From Pseudomonas fluorescens (GTDB taxonomy: Bacteria; Pseudomonadota; Gammaproteobacteria; Pseudomonadales; Pseudomonadaceae): 64,000 nucleotides of DNA. This document shows, in pieces, positions 27,905 through 35,624 of the stretch. The notes below the pieces were generated by a model that had not been told where the DNA came from, did no database searches, and saw only the letters and a list, made by a program, of their open reading frames with translations. A program made the translations under genes and the position numbers. Each line of letters starts with the position of its first letter. The stretch's first letter is position 1. The stretch is from positions 1 through 64,000 of the forward strand of contig NZ_JSAK01000022.1 in the NCBI RefSeq assembly GCF_000802965.1, given 5' to 3'.

Positions 27905-27956
27905 GGTGCGTGCATATGGCTACAGACCGCGGCTTATATGGCTTTCCTGCTGTTGA
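27555..27956 (+). CDS. Doubtful 133-residue open frame over the DnaA-box stretch
   Basis: An open frame beginning MKPWLAALRLFFDQAFLRSH. It resembles no family I recognise, is Trp/Arg-rich, and is interrupted at DNA level by the DnaA-like motifs, which it reads as PVDKSVVK and PVDKVRA. No good ribosome-binding site is seen (CTTTGAAACCG upstream). I regard it as probably non-coding and list it only because it is the longest frame in an 846-base gap between livF and the next gene. Confidence 0.15.
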   Translation: MKPWLAALRLFFDQAFLRSHKAALSTFLLEAKRRIIHLNGPVDKSVVKLWKDSAKGRRYWLGAIVGLTARSEKWPWATQQANWGQAKKFQNPSLSLVDSGLQLFYLPPETVDRPVDKVRAYGYRPRLIWLSCC

Positions 27957-28076
27957 TCGTTTTTTGAGCAGAATCGCAACAGGGGAACGTGGTTGCCGGT
28001 AAGTGCGTGGCCGGGCATGCTGCCTGCTGATTTTCTATTCCAATGGCTGTCGATCAGCCGAAGCAAGGAGAACACG

Positions 28077-28838
28077 ATGTCCAACACCCTGTTTATTACC
28101 GGCGCGACCTCCGGTTTTGGTGAAGCCTGTGCCCGTCGTTTTGCCGAGGCCGGCTGGAAACTGGTGCTGACCGGCCGTCGTGAAGAACGCCTGAATGCGC
28201 TGTGTGCCGAGTTGTCGAAGCAGACTGAAGTGCATGGCCTGGTGCTCGATGTGCGCGACCGCAAAGCCATGGAAGAAGCCATCGCCAGCCTGCCGCCGTC
28301 CTTCGCCAAACTGCGCGGACTTATCAACAATGCTGGCCTGGCCCTGGGCGTTGATCCGGCGCCAAAATGCGACCTGGATGATTGGGACACCATGGTCGAC
28401 ACCAACATCAAAGGCCTGATGTACAGCACCCGCTTGCTGCTGCCGCGCTTGATCGCCCACGGTCGCGGCGCCGGCATCGTCAACCTCGGTTCCATCGCCG
28501 GCAATTACCCGTACCCGGGCAGCCACGTGTATGGCGCGAGCAAGGCGTTCGTCAAACAATTCTCCCTGAACCTGCGCTGTGACCTGCAAGGCACAGGTGT
28601 GCGGGTCAGCAACATTGAGCCGGGCCTGTGCGAGAGCGAGTTCTCCCTGGTGCGTTTCGCCGGTGACCAGGAGCGTTACAACGCCACCTACGCCGGTGCC
28701 GAGCCGATCCAGCCGCAGGACATTGCCGATACCATTTTCTGGGTACTCAATGCGCCGGCGCATATCAACATCAACAGCCTGGAGCTGATGCCGGTTAGCC
28801 AGACCTGGGCCGGGTTTGCGATCGAGCGTAAGTCTTAA
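28077..28838 (+). CDS. Short-chain dehydrogenase (YdfG-like)
   Basis: A 253-residue classical short-chain dehydrogenase/reductase. The cofactor motif TGATSGFGEA is at residues 9-18, NNAG in the middle, and the catalytic Tyr-x3-Lys in YGASKAF. The Arg in TGRREERL after the second strand favours NADP(H). The closest well-known relatives are YdfG-type 3-hydroxy acid / L-allo-threonine dehydrogenases (malonic semialdehyde reductases), and the C-terminal NSLELMPVSQTWAGF fits that group. The ATG at 28077 follows AAGGAG; longer upstream in-frame sequence is rejected. It stands alone, with a REP pair after it. Confidence 0.88.
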   Translation: MSNTLFITGATSGFGEACARRFAEAGWKLVLTGRREERLNALCAELSKQTEVHGLVLDVRDRKAMEEAIASLPPSFAKLRGLINNAGLALGVDPAPKCDLDDWDTMVDTNIKGLMYSTRLLLPRLIAHGRGAGIVNLGSIAGNYPYPGSHVYGASKAFVKQFSLNLRCDLQGTGVRVSNIEPGLCESEFSLVRFAGDQERYNATYAGAEPIQPQDIADTIFWVLNAPAHININSLELMPVSQTWAGFAIERKS

Positions 28839-28849
28839 GACCGAGTAAC

Positions 28850-28952
28850 GGCCCTTCGCGGGCAAGCCCGCTCCCACAGGTTTTTGTGTCGTCCACACAA
28901 CTCGTGTTCACCACAATCCACTGTGGGAGCGGGCTTGCCCGCGAAGGGGCCG
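28850..28952. repeat. REP pair, family A
   Basis: GGCCCTTCGCGGGCAAGCCC and the reverse complement (GGGCTTGCCCGCGAAGGGGCC), about 50 bases apart. Confidence 0.85.
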
Positions 28953-29036
28953 GAACAGGCAGTACAAGACATCAGCTAGACTCCTCATCCAACAGACCTC
29001 CGCGCCCAGCGGTTCAAAGGATTCCGAGGAGATTCA

Positions 29037-29942
29037 GTGAGCAATCGAGGCGAGCAGTCGCTGCTCAAACAATCGACCTTCCTGATGCTCGCCGTGACAT
29101 TTGCCGGGATCATCACCGGTTTTGTTTCGGGCGCCCAATCCATCCTGTTCGATGGCTTTTTTTCGCTAATCGCGGCCTTCATCAAGGTCCTGATGCTGAT
29201 CACCGCCCGGCTGATCGCCAAGGAAAGCAATCAGCGCTTCCAGTTCGGTTCCTGGCACCTGGAGCCCATGGTGCTGGTGATCGAGGGCAGCTTCATATTT
29301 CTCGTGGCTGTTTATGCCTTTCTCAACGGCGTGTTCGGCATCATCAGTGGTGGCCGCGAGGTCGAGTTGGGGCTGGTGATCTTCTACGCCGCGTTCTTTA
29401 CGGTCGTTGAGCTCATCTATTTTTTCTACGTCCGCCGACGCAATCGCACACTCAAATCATCGCTGATCCAGTTCGACAACATCAGTTGGCTGGTGGACGC
29501 GATGCTGTCGGCTGGACTGCTGGTGAGCTTCCTCATCGCGCTGCTGCTCAAGACTCAGGGTTATGACGAGTGGGCGGTGTACGTCGACCCGATGATTCTG
29601 ATTCTGCTGGCGTTGGGCATGCTTCCTCCCGCGTTCAAAATCCTCGGGCCGGCATTGCGCGATGTGTTGGGGATCGTCCCGGATCAACTGGACGACAAGG
29701 TGAACCAGGTGCTGGCGGCGGCGAAGATCGAGCATGGATTCGATGACTACATTTCCTACGTGCAGAAGCACGGACGGGCCTGTTTTATCGAGATTCACAT
29801 CGTCTTGCCGACGGATTATCGGCTGCACAGCGTGGTGCAACTGGATGCACTGCGGGAGGAAATTTCCGCGAAGCTCGGCAAGCCTGATGCGGCGCGATGG
29901 CTGACTATCAGCTTTACCGGGGACAGGAAGTGGATTGCGTGA
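29037..29942 (+). CDS. Cation diffusion facilitator family transporter
   Basis: A 301-residue inner-membrane protein of the CDF family, which exports divalent metals (Zn, Fe, Co, Mn) in exchange for protons. Five or six transmembrane helices fill residues 15-205, with metal-site candidates in FDGFFSL (helix 2) and VDAML (helix 5). A cytoplasmic C-terminal domain follows. There is no His-rich loop between helices 4 and 5, unlike Zn-specific members. It starts with GTG; GAGGAG lies six bases upstream and decides the start. Metal specificity is not clear. Confidence 0.88.
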   Translation: MSNRGEQSLLKQSTFLMLAVTFAGIITGFVSGAQSILFDGFFSLIAAFIKVLMLITARLIAKESNQRFQFGSWHLEPMVLVIEGSFIFLVAVYAFLNGVFGIISGGREVELGLVIFYAAFFTVVELIYFFYVRRRNRTLKSSLIQFDNISWLVDAMLSAGLLVSFLIALLLKTQGYDEWAVYVDPMILILLALGMLPPAFKILGPALRDVLGIVPDQLDDKVNQVLAAAKIEHGFDDYISYVQKHGRACFIEIHIVLPTDYRLHSVVQLDALREEISAKLGKPDAARWLTISFTGDRKWIA

Positions 29943-29959
29943 TTTTCGATTGAATCGCC

Positions 29960-30033
29960 AAGATCGCAGCCTTCGGCAGCTCCTACAGGATGTACGCGAT
30001 CCCTGTAGGCGCTGCCGAAGGCTGCGATCTTTT
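29960..30033. repeat. REP pair, family B, between convergent genes
   Basis: AAGATCGCAGCCTTCGGCAG and reverse complement, ending six bases before the stop of the minus-strand epimerase gene. It could act as a shared termination or mRNA-end element. Confidence 0.85.
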
Positions 30034-30038
30034 AGCGG

Positions 30039-31172
30039 TCAGCGAAGATATTCGGCCAACCCGCGATAACACGTCGCCAAGTGATAAGGCGTGGTCGACG
30101 GCATGTCCCGACGGCTCACTTCACCGTGCTCGTCGCGGCACTCATACCAGCCGCCCGCATGCAGCGAGCGCTGTTGCAATGCCTGCAATTGACGCAACAC
30201 CAAAGCCTCGCTGCCCGGGCGCAACGTCAAGGCGCGCAGGTACTCGGCCTGGGCCCAGATACGCTGCGTCGCGTCGCGGGAACCGCCGTTCGGCCCCAGG
30301 TCCAGCATGGCCCGCACGGCACCGGTCTGTTGATCGACGCCCAGTTGCTCGGTGAAGGCAAAGGCGCGCTCCAGCGACGCATGCAATTGCGAGCCGCGCA
30401 GCAGCTCGGACGATTCCAGCAGGAAATACCACTCGAACTGATGGCCCGGTTCAAACCAGTTATCCACAGCGCCCAGCGGTTTTTCCATCAGCACGCCGTG
30501 CTGCGGATCGATAAATCGCTTCTGCATACCTGTGCATAACTCGACGAGCGCCCGTTGTACGGCGAGGTCTTCACGCACCGACAACGTCGCGAGGAACGCT
30601 TCGGCGAGGTGCATCAGCGGGTTTTGCAGGGGGCCGCTGTTGAGCGATGACCAGTCACGGTCGAGGCTGGCTTCGTAGAGGCCATCACCGCTGGCGAAGC
30701 GCTGCGCGATGACTTCCAGGGCGGCGTTGAGCACCGACTCCACCAATGGCTCACGCACTTTGTCCCAGTAATGGGCGCAGGCGAACAGGATAAAGGCGTG
30801 GGTGTAGAGGTCTTTGCGTTGATCCAGCGGCGCGCCTTGCGGGTCGATGCTGTAAAACCAGCCGCCGTGTTCGGCGTCGTGGAAATGCCGCTGCAAGGAA
30901 CGGAACAGCGCCGCCGCCCGTTCTTCGGCGCCCGGCACCTGGCCGATCAGGCTGGCAAACAGATACAACTGCCGCGCGCAGGCCATCGCGCGGTAGCGCT
31001 GTGGTGGCAGTGGTTGGTGCCCGGCATCCAGCGCCTCGTAGGGCAACGCCATGTCGGCATTCCAGCCCGGACCTTGCCAGAGCGGCACGATCACGTCCTT
31101 GAAGTGCTGTTGCACCGAGGCAAACAGGGCGGTCAGTTCAGGCTGGGAGGCGGAGCGGGAAACAGGCGGCAT
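30039..31172 (-). CDS. AGE-family sugar epimerase/isomerase
   Basis: A 377-residue (alpha/alpha)6-barrel enzyme of the N-acylglucosamine 2-epimerase family, which in pseudomonads includes D-mannose isomerases that interconvert mannose and fructose. Family landmarks are DLYTHAFILFACAHYW in the middle, EPGHQFEWYFLL with the catalytic-region His, and RIWAQAEYLRAL near the C-terminus. There is no signal peptide. It is a single gene transcribed away from the urease accessory operon. Mannose isomerase and N-acylglucosamine epimerase activities cannot be told apart by reading. Confidence 0.85.
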   Translation of the reverse strand: MPPVSRSASQPELTALFASVQQHFKDVIVPLWQGPGWNADMALPYEALDAGHQPLPPQRYRAMACARQLYLFASLIGQVPGAEERAAALFRSLQRHFHDAEHGGWFYSIDPQGAPLDQRKDLYTHAFILFACAHYWDKVREPLVESVLNAALEVIAQRFASGDGLYEASLDRDWSSLNSGPLQNPLMHLAEAFLATLSVREDLAVQRALVELCTGMQKRFIDPQHGVLMEKPLGAVDNWFEPGHQFEWYFLLESSELLRGSQLHASLERAFAFTEQLGVDQQTGAVRAMLDLGPNGGSRDATQRIWAQAEYLRALTLRPGSEALVLRQLQALQQRSLHAGGWYECRDEHGEVSRRDMPSTTPYHLATCYRGLAEYLR

Positions 31173-31237
31173 TGGCTGGCGTCGTCACGGCAGGGTTGAT
31201 TGCGCGACATGTTAACAGGCCTGAGAGGTGTGTTGTC

Positions 31238-31328
31238 TGTCAGGCCGTCATCGCTGCAACCCAGCTCCCACAGGTTAAGTGCAAATCCCTGTGGGAGCTG
31301 GCTTGCCAGCGATGACGGCCCTGACAGG
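31238..31328. repeat. REP pair, family A, with extended outer stem
   Basis: GTCAGGCCGTCATCGC at the left outer edge pairs with GCGATGACGGCCCTGAC at the right, continuing the CCAGCTCCCACAGG inner arms. Left arm is missing part of the GGCAAGCC core. Confidence 0.8.
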
Positions 31329-31339
31329 CGCTAAAGAAA

Positions 31340-31912
31340 TCAGCCGGCCAACAACCAAACCCCGGTCGCCGCCGAAGCCGCCCCTGCCAGTCGAACCAAC
31401 GGCGCAGCCGCTTGCGGCAACACTCGCACCAGCGCATAACCCGCCGCATGCAACGCTGCCGTCGCCGCCACAAACCCTGCCGCATACGCCCAAGGGCTGG
31501 ACATGTCCGGCAGCTCCAGACCATGCGCCACACCATGGAACAGCGCAAACAGCGCAGTCGCAGCCACTGCAATGCTCAGCGGTGGACGCACCGCCAAAGC
31601 CACCGCCAAGCCCAGCGCCAGAACAGATGCGGCAATCCCGCTTTCCATTGCTGGCAGGTTCAGCCCTTCAAAACCCAGCAATCCACCGATCAGCATGGTG
31701 CCGACGAAGGTGCACGGCAGCGCCCAACGCGCGGCGCCTTTCTGCTGCGCCGCCCAAAGGCCAACGGCGAGCATGGCCAGCAAGTGGTCGAGGCCGCCGA
31801 TCGGATGGCTGATACCGGCGATCAAGCCGTTGTCATCGTGCCCCGGGTGGGCGAAGGCGATGGCCGGGGTCAGCAGCAGGGCCATGGCGCCCAGGATGCG
31901 TTTCAGTGTCAT
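31340..31912 (-). CDS. ureJ: HupE/UreJ family nickel-related membrane protein
   Basis: A 190-residue membrane protein of the HupE/UreJ family, thought to bring nickel (or cobalt) to urease or hydrogenase. After an N-terminal signal-like helix come HPGHDD, then HPIGGLDHLLAMLAVG and FHGVAHG, the family's conserved His motifs that probably bind metal; about six transmembrane helices. It is the last gene of ureE-ureF-ureG-ureJ, 29 bases after ureG. The start at 31912 gives the hydrophobic leader. Confidence 0.9.
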   Translation of the reverse strand: MTLKRILGAMALLLTPAIAFAHPGHDDNGLIAGISHPIGGLDHLLAMLAVGLWAAQQKGAARWALPCTFVGTMLIGGLLGFEGLNLPAMESGIAASVLALGLAVALAVRPPLSIAVAATALFALFHGVAHGLELPDMSSPWAYAAGFVAATAALHAAGYALVRVLPQAAAPLVRLAGAASAATGVWLLAG

Positions 31913-31941
31913 GGATAAGCTTCCTTGTTGATAAGTGTCGA

Positions 31942-32556
31942 TCAGGCTGCGGTCAGCAGGCCCTGGCGTTCGATGAAGGCGATGATGTCTTCCAGGCCCT
32001 GGCCGGTTTTCTGGTTGCTGAAAACGAACGGCTTGCCGTTGCGCATGCGCGTGGTGTCGCTGTCCATCAGGGTCAGCGAAGCCCCTACCAGCGGCGCGAG
32101 GTCGATCTTGTTGATCACCAGCAGATCGGACTTGCAGATCCCCGGCCCGCCCTTGCGCGGCAGCTTGTCGCCGGCCGAGACGTCGATCACGTAGATGGTC
32201 AGGTCCGACAACTCGGGACTGAAAGTCGCCGAGAGGTTGTCGCCACCGGACTCCACCAGAATCAGGTCCAGACCCGGAAATCGGCGGTTGAGCTGATCCA
32301 CGGCTTCGAGGTTGATCGAGGCGTCTTCGCGGATCGCCGTGTGCGGGCAACCACCGGTTTCGACGCCGATGATGCGTTCCGGCGCCAACGCTTGGTTACG
32401 CACCAGAAAGTCGGCATCTTCGCGGGTGTAGATGTCGTTAGTGACCACTGCCAGGTTGTAGCGGTCGCGCAGGGCCAGGCAAAGCGCCAGGGTCAGGGCG
32501 GTTTTACCGGAGCCGACCGGGCCGCCGATGCCGACGCGCAGAGGTTGTGTGTTCAT
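31942..32556 (-). CDS. ureG: Urease accessory GTPase UreG
   Basis: SIMIBI-class GTPase that powers nickel insertion into apo-urease together with UreF and UreD/H. The 204-residue product has the P-loop GGPVGSGKTAL near the N-terminus, the nickel-site motif ETGGCPHTAIREDAS (Cys-Pro-His), and the NKIDLAP guanine-specificity motif. The start at 32556 is family-typical and 25 bases after the ureF stop. Full length. Confidence 0.97.
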   Translation of the reverse strand: MNTQPLRVGIGGPVGSGKTALTLALCLALRDRYNLAVVTNDIYTREDADFLVRNQALAPERIIGVETGGCPHTAIREDASINLEAVDQLNRRFPGLDLILVESGGDNLSATFSPELSDLTIYVIDVSAGDKLPRKGGPGICKSDLLVINKIDLAPLVGASLTLMDSDTTRMRNGKPFVFSNQKTGQGLEDIIAFIERQGLLTAA

Positions 32557-32581
32557 GTGGTTCTCCAAAATAAAACAGGCC

Positions 32582-33256
32582 CTAGGAACGGAACAGACGG
32601 CTGTACTGGCGCTCGTGGGCCATACACGCCAGGGACAGGCCGAAAGCGGCGCTGCCAAAGTGTTCGGGTTTGATTCGGGTGGCGTTTTGCTGGGCCTGTT
32701 GCAACAGCGGCAGCAATTCGCTGGTCAGGCGCTGGGCGGCTTGCTGACCTAGCGGCAAGGTTTTCATCAGCACTGCCAATTGGTTTTCCAGCCAGCTCCA
32801 GAGCCATGCGGCCAGTGCATCCTGCGGACTGATCTGCCAGGCGCGCGCGGCCAGCGCCCAGCCGAGGGCCAGATGCGGTTCCGGGCGTTGTTCGAGGAAG
32901 GCGCGGGCCGAGGCATCGAGCTCCGGCAAACCATTGAGCAGTTGTTGCAAGGAGTAGCCCATCTGGCGGCTCTCCTGATGCAGCTCGCGAGTCTCCCGGC
33001 TGGCGCGGTGCTCTTCGCAGCGTTGCAGCAGTTCGTGCCAGTTTTCCTCGGCGGCGGCCTCGCAATGGGCAAGCAACAATGGCGCCTCGAAGCGGGCCAG
33101 GTTCAGCAGCAACTGATCGCTGATCCAGCGACGGGCACTGTCAGGATCGTGCACGCGGCCATTCTCCACCGCCATTTCCAGGCCTTGGGAATAGCTGTAG
33201 CCGCCAATCGGCAATTGCGGACTGGCCAGACGCAAGAGCGCCCAGGCCGGGTTCAC
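32582..33256 (-). CDS. ureF: Urease accessory protein UreF
   Basis: All-helical urease chaperone that gates GTP hydrolysis by UreG. The 224-residue product has LPIGGYSYSQGLEMAVENGRV at the N-terminus and a C-terminal region HERQYSRLFRS typical of the family. Its start overlaps the ureE stop by four bases (ATGA), so the two are coupled. Full length, no anomalies. Confidence 0.96.
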   Translation of the reverse strand: MNPAWALLRLASPQLPIGGYSYSQGLEMAVENGRVHDPDSARRWISDQLLLNLARFEAPLLLAHCEAAAEENWHELLQRCEEHRASRETRELHQESRQMGYSLQQLLNGLPELDASARAFLEQRPEPHLALGWALAARAWQISPQDALAAWLWSWLENQLAVLMKTLPLGQQAAQRLTSELLPLLQQAQQNATRIKPEHFGSAAFGLSLACMAHERQYSRLFRS

Positions 33257-33753
33257 AGGCGCACGCCGAACTGGTGCAGCTTTGGCGGGTAATTGAAATC
33301 TTCATCACCGTGACGCGAGTGGTGATGACCTCCGCCGTAAGCGCCGTGTTCCGGCTGGAACGGCGCTTCGATGTGTTCGGTGGTGGCGCCCAGCTGTTCG
33401 AGCATGGCCTTGAGCACGTAGTCATCAAGCAGGCGCAACCAGCCGTCGCCGACTTGCAAGGCGACGTGGCGATTGCCCAGGTGATAGGCCGCGCGGGTCA
33501 GTTCGAAGGCATTGGCGCAGGTGACGTGCAGCAGTTGTTCGGGGCGGGCGCAGACACGGACGATGCGCCCGTCTTCGGCTTGCAAACATTCGCCGTCATG
33601 CAGCGGCGGCTGACCGCGCTCCAAAAACAACCCGACGTCTTCGCCCTCGGCACTGAAACAGCGCAAACGACTCTTGCTCCGGGCTTCGAAGGTCAGGTGC
33701 AGCTCGGCGGCCCAGTCGGGTTGAGGGTCGATTCTGCGATGAATCACCAGCAT
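33253..33753 (-). CDS. ureE: Urease accessory nickel chaperone UreE
   Basis: Nickel-binding dimeric metallochaperone that delivers Ni to the UreG/F/D complex. The 166-residue product has the N-terminal peptide-binding-like domain and the metal-binding half with LGNRHVALQV. The C-terminal tail contains GGGHHHSRHGDED, a moderate His-rich segment. The start at 33753 is chosen because GGAAG lies upstream and the family begins here. It is the first gene of the ureE-F-G-J operon, with a sigma-54-like element 36 bases before the start. Confidence 0.95.
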   Translation of the reverse strand: MLVIHRRIDPQPDWAAELHLTFEARSKSRLRCFSAEGEDVGLFLERGQPPLHDGECLQAEDGRIVRVCARPEQLLHVTCANAFELTRAAYHLGNRHVALQVGDGWLRLLDDYVLKAMLEQLGATTEHIEAPFQPEHGAYGGGHHHSRHGDEDFNYPPKLHQFGVRL

Positions 33754-33789
33754 CGGAAAACTTCCAGCAATGGACAATGCTCAGGCTAG

Positions 33790-33805
33790 AGCAAGGGGCT
33801 TGCCA
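33790..33805 (-). promoter_or_regulatory. Candidate sigma-54 promoter of ureEFGJ
   Basis: Read on the minus strand: TGGCAAGCCCCTTGCT, with GG and GC ten bases apart and a perfect TTGCT. The start point would fall about 25 bases before the ureE ATG. Urease genes are often under NtrC/RpoN control; the sequence supports this but no clean NtrC operator is seen upstream. Confidence 0.6.
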
Positions 33806-33921
33806 ATCGCGGGGAAGTGTAGGAAATGCCTGTGGGAAAGGTAGGACGAGGCCAGGTTGGGCACGGGTTTTGGGTGATGTTGGTGCGTTGAGTTTTTACT
33901 ATGCACCAAATTGCGGCGCAC

Positions 33922-34000
33922 AAAAAAGGATCGCAGCCTGCAGTTGCTCCTACAGAGATACGCGATTTCTGTAGGAGCTGCCGCAGGCTGCGATCTTTTA
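33922..34000. repeat. REP pair, family B
   Basis: GATCGCAGCCTGCAGTTGCT and CAGGCTGCGATC arms; the left arm has substitutions in the GGCAGCT part. Confidence 0.8.
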
Positions 34001-34005
34001 GGGCA

Positions 34006-34638
34006 TCACTCGGTACTGCCGAGCCCCTGCCAATGCTTCAACCCGATAAAGATAAACCGCAACTGCTGGGTAATCTTCGCCTGGGGCGTCAAATGCTCAG
34101 GCAGCGCCTCGGCCGGCGGGTCGATGATGTCCGGCAAGGTGGCGAACACGCTTTTGACGATGAGGTCCGCCATGACGCTCAGACCGGCGATATCCAAGTG
34201 TTGCAGTTTCGGCATCAGCGACAAATCGGCCGCCAGGTCCGAACTGATGTTTTCGCGCAGACGGCCGATGGCCAGTCGCACCGGCAACGAACCGCCGTAC
34301 TGCTCGCGGGCCAGAAACAGAAATTGCGAGCGGTTGGCCGACACCACGTCGAGGAAGATTCGCACCGACGCATCGATGATGCCGCCCATGACGAACTCGT
34401 TGTGCCGCACCAGGCGGATGGTTTCACGAAAGGTCTGGCCGACCTCGCTCACCAGCACCAGGCCCAGTTGATCCATATCGGCGAAATGCCGGTAGAAACC
34501 GGTGGGCACGATCCCGGCTGTTTTCGCCACTTCGCGCAGGCTCAAGCTGCCGAATCCTCGGCCGCCTTCCATCAAATGGCGAGCAGCGTCCATCAGGGCG
34601 TTGCGGGTCTGTTGTTTCTGTTCGGCGCGGGGCAGCAT
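34006..34638 (-). CDS. TetR-family regulator (FabR/DesT-like)
   Basis: A 210-residue TetR-type repressor. It opens MLPRAEQKQQTRNALMDAARHL and has the helix-turn-helix LSLREVAKTAGIVPTGFYRHFADM at residues about 35-60. The C-terminal domain resembles FabR and DesT, which sense the acyl-CoA or acyl-ACP saturation state and control unsaturated fatty acid genes. No desaturase or fab gene is adjacent, so the target must lie elsewhere. The start at 34638 matches those relatives; an upstream in-frame start at 34674 would add 12 residues. Fatty-acid role is inferred. Confidence 0.82.
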   Translation of the reverse strand: MLPRAEQKQQTRNALMDAARHLMEGGRGFGSLSLREVAKTAGIVPTGFYRHFADMDQLGLVLVSEVGQTFRETIRLVRHNEFVMGGIIDASVRIFLDVVSANRSQFLFLAREQYGGSLPVRLAIGRLRENISSDLAADLSLMPKLQHLDIAGLSVMADLIVKSVFATLPDIIDPPAEALPEHLTPQAKITQQLRFIFIGLKHWQGLGSTE

Positions 34639-34768
34639 CGCAGGGGCGTTTTCTGAAGTAGGACAGCGGCGCACTCTAGCAAATCGGCTTTGCCGGCGTC
34701 GAACGACGATAGGGGATCGAGCGGGGGAGTGGCGGTGCTTCTATTAAGTGAAGAGCCAGAAAGTCAAA

Positions 34769-34796
34769 AGCCCAATCCGGTGATTGGGCTTTTTTT
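34769..34796 (-). terminator. Intrinsic terminator after the repeat protein gene
   Basis: AGCCCAATC and GATTGGGCT with a four-base loop. On the minus strand the tail is TTTTGAC; on the plus strand it is six T, so it may work both ways. Confidence 0.8.
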
Positions 34797-34812
34797 CGGG
34801 GCCGTCATGGGC

Positions 34813-35235
34813 TTAGCTCATCGAGCTGTTGCGTTCGATCACACGGTCACCACCGCCTTCGGCGAGAGTTTGGCCTGGGGTGCGGTCGGAACCGTCAGCG
34901 GCAACTGTTTGACCTTGTGGAGTCTGGTCGTAGCCATCTTCAGCAACCGTTTGGCCTTGTGGGGTTTGGTCGTAGCCATCTTCAGCAACAGTCTGACCTT
35001 GTGGGGTCTGGTCGTAACCGTCTTCAGTGATCAGGTTTTTTTCTTTCAGGCGATCGTTACCACCTTCAGCGAGGGTTTGACCTGGGGTGCGGTCGGAGCC
35101 ATCAGCGGCAACGGTTTGGCTGAACACCGAGTGAGTGTCTTTCACTTGTGGGGTGGCTTGGTCAGCGGCAGGCAGTGCAAAAGCAGTGCTGGCTAGCATC
35201 GAGAGTGTAAGGCTAAGTAGAAGTTGGCGTTTCAT
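34813..35235 (-). CDS. Secreted tandem-repeat protein
   Basis: A 140-residue protein with a signal peptide of about 20 residues (ending STAFA). The mature part is low-complexity and acidic. A 14-residue unit TVAEDGYDQTPQGQ recurs in tandem about three times, and is flanked on both sides by copies of VAADGSDRTPGQTLAEGG, giving a near-symmetric arrangement. No Cys, no membrane segment. Related repeat proteins are sometimes labelled 'phage infection protein' in Pseudomonas annotations, but I know of no demonstrated function. AAGGAG precedes the ATG, and a terminator follows. Upstream, 35236-35624 is a 389-base non-coding stretch that is AT-rich near the gene and carries no other feature I can name. 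Confidence 0.75.
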   Translation of the reverse strand: MKRQLLLSLTLSMLASTAFALPAADQATPQVKDTHSVFSQTVAADGSDRTPGQTLAEGGNDRLKEKNLITEDGYDQTPQGQTVAEDGYDQTPQGQTVAEDGYDQTPQGQTVAADGSDRTPGQTLAEGGGDRVIERNSSMS

Positions 35236-35624
35236 GATCGGGTGCTCCTTGGGAGGGCAATAAATTGGGTACGAGGGCAATGCTACTCTCGATAAGTCGA
35301 TATAAAAGTTCATAAACGCAATGTTAATAATCAACGGAATTGATTGTTCTCTACAGCCCTTGTAAACCGGGCGTTTCCGGCCGATGTTTTTGCACCGGGA
35401 TGGGTATTTTCGACTCACTCTCGCTGCGCAAAAGTGCGGGGCCGGTAACGCGGGACGGGAGGGGAAAGCCGCGTTCGACCGATCAATTACGGCAAAATCG
35501 TTTTTTCGATTAAACCTGCGGGCCATTTGCCAGTCGTAGATGTCATAGCGGGCCAGTTCTGGTCCCAGCGTTTTTCTTGAGCGTCGCAGTCGGGGGCGTT
35601 CAGTCGTATCAGGAGCCCTGTGCA

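Noticed and set aside
31913..32350. N-terminal extension of ureJ through ureG in another frame
   Set aside because: The sequence overlaps ureG out of frame; the ureJ signal peptide begins at 31912.
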